DNA from: RGIG5952 sp045603485
GTDB lineage: Bacteria; Verrucomicrobiota; Kiritimatiellia; RFP12; JAAYLN01
Length of the DNA: 5,014 nucleotides
Direction: 5' to 3'
Assembly: GCA_045603485.1 (NCBI GenBank)
Contig: JAZUMF010000004.1
Coordinates: 1-5,014, forward strand
A program made the position numbers and the translations under genes. Each line of letters opens with the position of its first letter. Position 1 is the stretch's first letter. Positions 1 to 5,014 of this stretch are shown piece by piece. The notes under the pieces are model-generated. The model did not search any database, was not told the DNA's origin, and worked only from the letters and a program-made list of their open reading frames with translations.

Positions 1-3000
1 AACCTGATTTGGAGATGAGATTACCGAAGGCATTGTAGGTGTATTGGGCGACTGTGTTGCCATTCGCATCAATGTACTTCGTTATGTTGCCGTTGTTGTC
101 GTAGCAAGGAATGTAAATTACGCCATCAACTGTAAGGTAAAGCAACCCGCCGACGCCTCCTGCGCCTTGTAATGAACCAGAGAGGTCTTTGCCCCAGTAG
201 TATTTGATTGTTGAAGCTGTGCCGTTCGTATAGACGATACGCTCTTCTATAAGATTCCAATCGTCGTAAAAAAAGGTCGTTGTAGATGATGCCGTCACTT
301 TCTTGACGCGGCGAGACTTCGCATCGTAATAATTTGTGACAAGCAATACGCCATTTGACGACACGGTCTTTAAACGATTTGCTGAGTCGTATGTAAATGA
401 ATAAGTGCCATCAGAAAGCAGATTCCCGTCTGAATCGTACTGGAACTGACTATATTGGTTAAGGCTATTGGCAGTAAAGGATGTTGAATTTCCGATTTCG
501 TCATATCCATACTCTACCGCAATATTTGAAACTATTGCGCCCGTAACCTCGCTACGCTCGTTATATCCAAACGCATCGGAGTTGCGAGAGACTGGGCGAT
601 TAAGGGCATCGTATCCGTACGATAGGGTGTCAACTTGCAAGTCATTGATTGAACTTGTAATATCTCTTATTAAAGAACGCCTAAAATCATCACGCACAAT
701 GCTTCTGCTAAAAATATTACCATTTGCCAAGGATATCGAATATCCGATATCAAGCCTATCTGGGGAATAGAGATATTCAACTAATGCAATTTCATTTGAG
801 AGACTGAGCATTTTGCCATCGTCAGCATACGAGAAGAATATACCGTTATTGAACGAGATGCGCCCTTGGTTATCGTGTGTACGATTTATTAAAGCCGTTG
901 AATTTCCAATAGTCCACGCTTCATTCGTAGCAATACCTGTGTCAGTAAGGAAATAATGAACCGATGCAATATTGTTTACTTCATATGTCACACGGCCAAA
1001 CTCATCTTTAGTAAATATGACTTTTTCAGTATCATCATTACTAAGAGTTCCTACTAACTCACGCTTTGCATTGTAAATATTCTCAGTCCATCGTCCGCTT
1101 GGGTAGGTTGTTCTTAGTAAAAGCCCATCAGGCGTGTAAGTATAAAGTATTTTCGTACCGTCAGGATATACCTTTGCCAAACAAAGCCCGGTTAAGTGAT
1201 CATATTCCCATCTTGTCACATCCCAAGTTACGCCATCACGCGTTGTTGCAAGTGATGTAAGTCTATTTTGGGTGTCATAAGTATAGCGGACAGGATAAGT
1301 TGCGCCCCATTCCGTTGTGATATTGCCAAATGGATCGTAGGAGCGGAAAACGGTATTTCCATATTCATCCGTTGTTTCTATGCGATTGCCGAGCATGTCG
1401 TATGCGTAAAATTCATTAACAACTTCTGCATGATTTGTGTAAGTGCTTACTTTGCCGATATCTCCATATGAAGTATATTCATAAGCACACAATGGCTTTT
1501 CAGGTTCATTTGGTTTAGCAATAAATTCTTTAGTCAGGCGACCAAGAAAATCATAGTTGCTATATTTATTTCCTGAAGAAGATTCTGTTTCAACTACAAG
1601 TCCTTTAAATTTCCTAGTGTCGGCACTTCCAAAAGAAGAAGAGGTTGAGACTTCTCTTTCAACTCCATCGGATTCTAAAGAGACAATGCTTTGATGCCAC
1701 GCTCCTGAAGAATCTTTTCGGTAAATCCTTGAACGGCAATCTAGAGAGAGATTTGAAAGTTGCTTACGAGTCAATATACAGCGATTAGTTGCAATGCCAT
1801 GCGTCTGCTCCTTTGTTACGAGCCAAAGCCTATTTGATGCATCAAGCTCGTAGGTAGTATCAGTGCGGTTTGTAATTCCGTCTCGCATAGTTCCAATCTC
1901 TTCGCCTTCTTTATTATACAGGAAGAAAAGATTTTGAACAATGTTATCTGAAATTGTCGTTTGTTTGAGTGGCTGAGGTGTATTTCCGTTATATGTAAAT
2001 TCTATTATGTTGAGGGGACTTTGCTCTTCAATCCTCCGTCCCAAAAGGTCGTAGGTAGATATAGAATTTGTGACGCTGCTGCAATCGGAAGATTCGGTTA
2101 CGACATAGTCGATGCGCTTGCCGTCTGCGGTGTAGTCCGTGAAACGGCGTTCTTCTGTCCATTTGTTTCCATCCCACTCGCGGCGAATGGACGAGCCTCC
2201 TCCGAAACAGGTGCGGCTCTTTGTCGTGATGACTTCTACGCCGTTTGTAACTATAGTTTCGGTGGATTCAATTGCATTACAGAGGATGTTTGCTTGCGAT
2301 ATCGTCACCTTGCCGCGCTCATCAGTATGAATGGAATATTCACTACCGCCGTAAGGGTATTCTGTGGAAGTTGACGAATACGCCTTACCGTTGGATGCAG
2401 AAGCCTCTACCGCCTCTCCAGGCGTAGTACCGACAAAGACTACAGTGTTTGTCTCTCTCCCCAATTCGTCAAAGAAGTGTTGCGTTATGCGGTACTGCCC
2501 GTTGGTTGAAACATCTATAAGCCACACATCTTCCTCTGCGTAATAGAGGTGGTCGGTTCCCGTCTTTGCTGAGCGCAGGGTTTTGCGACCTATTCTATCT
2601 ATACTCCAAAGAAGGCGGCAACAGGAATAGGCGTTCGTTGTAAAGGTGCCGTCAGAGTAGCGCGTTGAAATCAAGCGATTCTTGCTATCGTAGATATGGT
2701 GCGTATCATCAAAAGAAACGCCACTATCAATATGGACGCTTCTTTCTCGTACTAAATTGCCGTAGGGATGTGTCGCCTCTGTAATTTTGCAAGTCGGATA
2801 TTCATTATTGTCTTTGGACTGCCTTTGGATGGTATAGAGTGTGCCGTTCGTTATTGAGTGATGATATGTGGTCAAAATTCCGTTTTCATCTTGTGAATAA
2901 AGTGTTTTCCCGCGAAGAATGAGTGGCAAGCCTGATGCGTTTTCATCGTAAGAGCACTCAATTATGTGTTGATTTGTTGGGCTATCTATTGTTGCATTTT

Positions 3001-5014
3001 GCGCACTTGCCATTATTCTTTCAGTTGTGACTATGGGATAGCCATTTGTGACGCTGTGGATATAACGCATCCATCTATTGCCAATAAGCGTCAATCTGCC
3101 GTTATCAACCAGATAGCGTGACTCTTTTCTTACTTTGCAATTATCGTTTATCGATGACGAGTCTCCTTGAATGGGCGTATAGTCATAAAGAGTTGCAATC
3201 GCTCTTACTTTAAGTTCACTAAGCCACTCTGTTTTTTGGAGATTATCAAGGGCATTTGCTTCTACCGATGCAAGGTCATTAGTCGGAAGTATCGAGCCAT
3301 TGAATTGCTCCAAGGTTAATGCAACTCTGCCGTCCTTATCGTAACTCCAAAATCTCCATTCTCTGGCGTTTCCCCATTCTAAACGCAAAGCTCCGTTGCG
3401 GTTCGGGTTTTCGTTATCGGTGTAATATGAAGCAAACGCTTCTTTCCAACCGTTCCAAGTTTTTTCTGCGTGGTAAATTTCTCTAGGTACTGCCTTTGAG
3501 TATGAGCCAATGCGTTCGCTTTCGGTCTTTGTGTGGGAGAGTATCTTTCCCTTTGCATCACGAATTATGGTCTCTTTTGTTTGCAACCCGTCATTGAATG
3601 AGCCATTTATTATTACTTCTTCGCGTGTTTGCGAGATGTTATCAAAGCAAGTCCATTTGTCATCACTATAGCGGTAGGTTCTGTCGCTCATGATATTATT
3701 TTGGCGGCTTATCTTTTTAAGGCGGATTCGATTGTCTTCGATATTTGTTATGCGCCAGGTATGCTCTAATTTGCCGCTTGCGGTGTCAGTGACGATGATA
3801 TCTATGCCTGAAACAATACTTTGGATTGTGAGCGTTCGTCCGCGATTGTCATGGCAGGTGATTACTCTTTCATTGTTTTTGATTATATCTGTTATGTTAG
3901 CATCGGAGCGTGATATAACCTTTAATGTGCGAAGGTTTATGCTTAACGGATTATCGCTTTTGAACCAGGCAAAGCCGCTTATCTGTCCTTTGCGTGGCGC
4001 GCCCAGCGGAATGCGGAACTTGAGTGAGCCCAGTTCGTCTCCTTCAAGGTTTTCGCAATTTCCGCTTTCGCACGATGTGCAGTCGTCGCATTCATCATTT
4101 GAGAGGTAGTCTGAGTCGTAGTGACCTAGTCCTGTAAGATGCGTAGCGCTGTTGGTCCAGATTGTTTCATCACCGATTGAGAGTGTGCTGATTGCCGTTT
4201 CGTTAGAGAGGATTATATTTGTATGTAAGTTGTCGTAAGGCAAGATATCAACGCCAAGATTGAGATTTGGCTTGCAATCGCATTGAAATTGACCGTCGGC
4301 ATTGCTGTGCCAAGATTTCCATAGGCATTCGCTGTCTAAGGGATAGGTGTCTTTTTCTGAATAGGTATCTGAGTCTGGGTCATAGTACAGGCTTGAATAA
4401 CTCCCGCTGTGACCATGGCCGTATGTCAAGTATGGGTCAAGGAGTGCTAAATAGGTTTTATTATCGGATGCGGTTTGCCTGCTTTGACGAGTCTTTCGTA
4501 GAAGTGGCGCTGAATAGTTTGACAGGTCTATTGACGGCAGTGGTTGAATCAATGGTGATTTAACTTCAAGTGTGCTTGTAGTTAAAGTGAGATTGTCATT
4601 TGGAAGTGTATACTTGGCGTTTTCTTCTTCTTGGGTTAGTGGTGATATGGAGGGGCGCGTGGAATGGTCTAATTCGACTTGGAAGATTTTATTGTTTTCA
4701 TCTAGTATTGCCGCATACCATACTTCGTTGGATACGGATAGGCGTTGTATGCCATCTATTATGGGGGTTGGCGAATAAGCAAGAAGGTAGAGTTCTTGGG
4801 GGCAGGTGACGGAGTTAGCTGTCTTTCGCAAGCGGATGGTGAGGGTTTGCGGGCTGTCTGAGGATAGCGGAAGTCTGTAGCTGTCATTGGGGGACGATTG
4901 CGTTAGGCTTCCTTTTATGCCATTTGAATCTATCCATTCAAGCTCTATGCCTTGAAGGCACCATTCTCCTGCGGCATTTGGCTTTGATGAGATGAAGTAT
5001 TGTTCCCATGAGCC
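1..5014 (-). CDS. Giant RHS/YD-repeat protein, partial at both ends
   Basis: One minus-strand frame (codons at 5014-5012 down to 4-2) is open for 1671 codons with no stop; both start and stop codons lie outside the window. The YD-repeat signature (aromatic-Y/F-D-x-x-G/N-R/N-hydrophobic) recurs, for example YDLLGRR at residue 988, YDMLGNR at 1205, YDPFGN at 1226, YDTQNRL at 1246, YDALNRP at 1468, YDSDGNL at 1526 and YDSANRL at 1542. An RHS core motif, WGKDLSGSLQGAGGVGGLL, starts at residue 1607. In known family members the repeats wind into a large beta-barrel shell that can enclose a C-terminal cargo or toxin; whether this one carries a toxin cannot be seen. No frameshift or internal stop was found, so this part looks intact. 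No signal peptide or membrane segment is visible, but the true N-terminus is missing. Membership of the RHS/YD superfamily is very secure; the specific role is unknown. Confidence 0.96.
2..274 (-). other. Start of RHS-associated core domain (residues 1581-1671), cut by the left edge
   Basis: The sequence runs FFYDDWNLIEERIVY, then YTNG, YYWG and KDLSGSLQGAGGVGGLL (residues 1609-1625), then YDNNGNITKYIDANGN (1638 onward) and YTYNAFGNLI (1659-1668). This order, YDxxNLIEE, WGxDLSGSLQGAGGVGGLL, YDxNGNIT and YxYxxFGN, is the classic run into the RHS repeat-associated core. The core normally continues with a region like RFSTKYxDxETGLYYYGxRxYxPxxGRWxxRDP, not present here because the window ends about where it should begin. 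In family members, a variable C-terminal domain, sometimes a toxin, follows the core, so the functional tip of this protein is off the left edge. Confidence 0.95.
275..3343 (-). repeat. Degenerate YD-repeat array (residues 558-1580), protein level
   Basis: The array begins at SYDKDGRV (Tyr558). It contains recognisable units at residues 775 (YDSKNRL), 848 (FDELGRE), 988, 1154 (YDFLGRL), 1205, 1226, 1246, 1271 (YDHLTGL), 1293 (YTPDGLL), 1468, 1504 (YDEIGNS), 1526, 1542 and 1563 (YDAKSRR). Units are far apart before residue 1150 and dense at 1205-1300, where spacing is about 20-25 residues, the usual YD period. The repeats are not alike at the nucleotide level. Two stretches break the pattern: residues 796-870, with Ser797-Cys798-Cys799 then DRIGRKT, and residues 936-975, with CFGGGSSIRREW. 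In known structures of related proteins, YD repeats form a continuous spiralling beta-sheet making a hollow shell. Confidence 0.93.
3344..4054 (-). other. Pre-repeat module of the RHS protein (residues 321-557)
   Basis: This module follows the cysteine cluster and opens with LGSLKFRIPLGAP (residues 328-340), then ISGFAWFKSDNPLSI. It continues with short beta-strand-like segments: ITCHDNRGRTLTIQ, a LEHTWRITNIEDNRIRLKKI stretch, YRYSDDKWTCFDN, and TWNGWKEAFASYYTD. It ends with NGALRLEWGNAREWRFW immediately before the first clear YD unit. The many Trp, Tyr and Gly residues and the strand-turn-strand rhythm resemble very degenerate YD repeats. From memory, the same order of blocks occurs at the front of large RHS proteins in PVC-group bacteria, where it seems to be a constant part of the scaffold. 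No catalytic motif is visible. Confidence 0.55.
4055..4090 (-). other. Cysteine cluster CxxCxxCxxxxC before the repeat region
   Basis: Residues 309-320 read CDDCTSCESGNC, with Cys309, Cys312, Cys315 and Cys320 inside twelve residues, flanked by acidic residues (NDE before, ENLEGDE after). The rest of the protein is poor in cysteine apart from scattered single residues, Cys245/Cys247 just upstream and Cys798/Cys799 in the repeats. Such spacing can support disulfide knots in an exported protein or a metal site. I cannot tell which; no standard zinc-ribbon or ferredoxin pattern is complete here. Confidence 0.7.
4115..5014 (-). other. N-terminal non-repeat region of the RHS protein (residues 1-300)
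   Basis: This stretch has no YD repeats. Residues 1-190 alternate polar and hydrophobic residues, with short aromatic strands such as WYAAILDENN and ELYLLAYSPTP, suggesting beta-sandwich folds; I do not recognise a named domain. Around residues 140-185 is a Pro/Ser/Thr-rich and then Arg/Lys/Gln-rich linker (PLIQPLPSIDLSNYSAPLL followed by RKTRQSRQ). Residues 193-230 become rich in Tyr, Gly, His and Asp, including YGHGHSG with His200 and His202. Cys230, Cys245 and Cys247 (QCDC) precede the main cysteine cluster. By position this part sits between the unseen export or anchoring end and the repeat shell. Its function is not known to me; the boundaries are approximate. Confidence 0.6.
4346..4381 (-). 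other. Possible calcium-binding DxDxD loop in the RHS protein
   Basis: Residues 212-223 read DPDSDTYSEKDT. Asp212, Asp214, Asp216 and Glu220 fall at loop positions 1, 3, 5 and 9 of an EF-hand or thrombospondin type-3-like calcium loop. The usual Gly at position 6 is Thr217, and position 12 is Thr223 rather than Glu, so the match is incomplete and there is only one copy. It could simply be an acidic linker. Confidence 0.3.

Noticed and set aside
268..274. Run of seven A (seven T on the coding strand) as a possible frameshift or slippage site
   Set aside because: The same frame reads through it correctly as part of FFYDDWNL and continues into the RHS core, so there is no sign of a shift.
468..770. 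Plus-strand open frame of 100 codons
   Set aside because: Antisense to clear YD repeats (YDALNRP, YDEIGNS). Its repeated SYPY/SLYP-like words are mirror images of the YD coding pattern.
1961..2374. Plus-strand open frame of 137 codons
   Set aside because: It lies fully inside and antisense to the RHS frame, shows no recognisable domain, and its apparent protein character comes from the complement of repeat codons.
275..3343. Possible DNA-level tandem repeat array or CRISPR
   Set aside because: The recurring words (plus-strand atcgta, gtcgta, gtcata) are codons for Tyr-Asp in a degenerate protein repeat. Units vary in length and sequence, with no constant repeat or spacer length.
3379..3561. 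Minus-strand open frame of 60 codons
   Set aside because: It is in a different minus-strand frame from the 1671-codon frame and lies wholly within it, with no family resemblance.
3690..4109. Plus-strand open frame of 139 codons with hydrophobic stretches resembling membrane segments
   Set aside because: Antisense to the pre-repeat module, whose own translation is coherent. The hydrophobic residues arise from the complement of the Asp/Asn/Glu/Lys-rich codons of the real protein.
4267..4809. Three short plus-strand open frames
   Set aside because: Two overlap each other and all are antisense to the continuous minus-strand frame; no supporting domain or gene spacing.

Overview
The whole 5014-base window lies inside one very large protein-coding gene on the minus strand. 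Read from base 5014 down to base 2, one frame runs for 1671 codons without a stop. I translated every line of the window in that frame. The gene enters at the right edge with its start codon outside and leaves at the left edge with its stop codon outside, so it is partial at both ends. There is no intergenic DNA here, and I saw no RNA gene, mobile element, CRISPR array, promoter or terminator. Residue numbers below count from the right edge: residue 1 is bases 5014-5012 and residue 1671 is bases 4-2.

The product is a giant RHS/YD-repeat protein, a wall- or surface-associated or secreted shell-forming type. Its layout in protein order is as follows. Residues 1-300 are a non-repeat N-terminal part, ending in an Asp/Tyr/His-rich stretch with a possible calcium-binding loop. 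Residues 309-320 are a tight cysteine cluster. Residues 321-557 are a pre-repeat module opening with LGSLKFRIPLGAP. Residues 558-1580 are a long degenerate array of YD repeats, sparse at first and dense after about residue 1150. Residues 1581-1671 are the beginning of the RHS-associated core, including WGKDLSGSLQGAGGVGGLL. The rest of the core, and any variable C-terminal tip (often a toxin in this superfamily), lies beyond the left edge.

The organism cannot be fixed from this window. From memory, the combination of the cysteine cluster followed by LGSL.FRIPLG, the SCC..L motif followed by GRKT, and the core motif resembles large RHS proteins of the PVC group (Kiritimatiellota, Verrucomicrobiota, Lentisphaerota), often from gut or anaerobic habitats. 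That is a recollection, not a search result. The window is a coherent, intact piece of a known superfamily. The parts least explained are the N-terminal region with its cysteine cluster and the unseen C-terminal tip.
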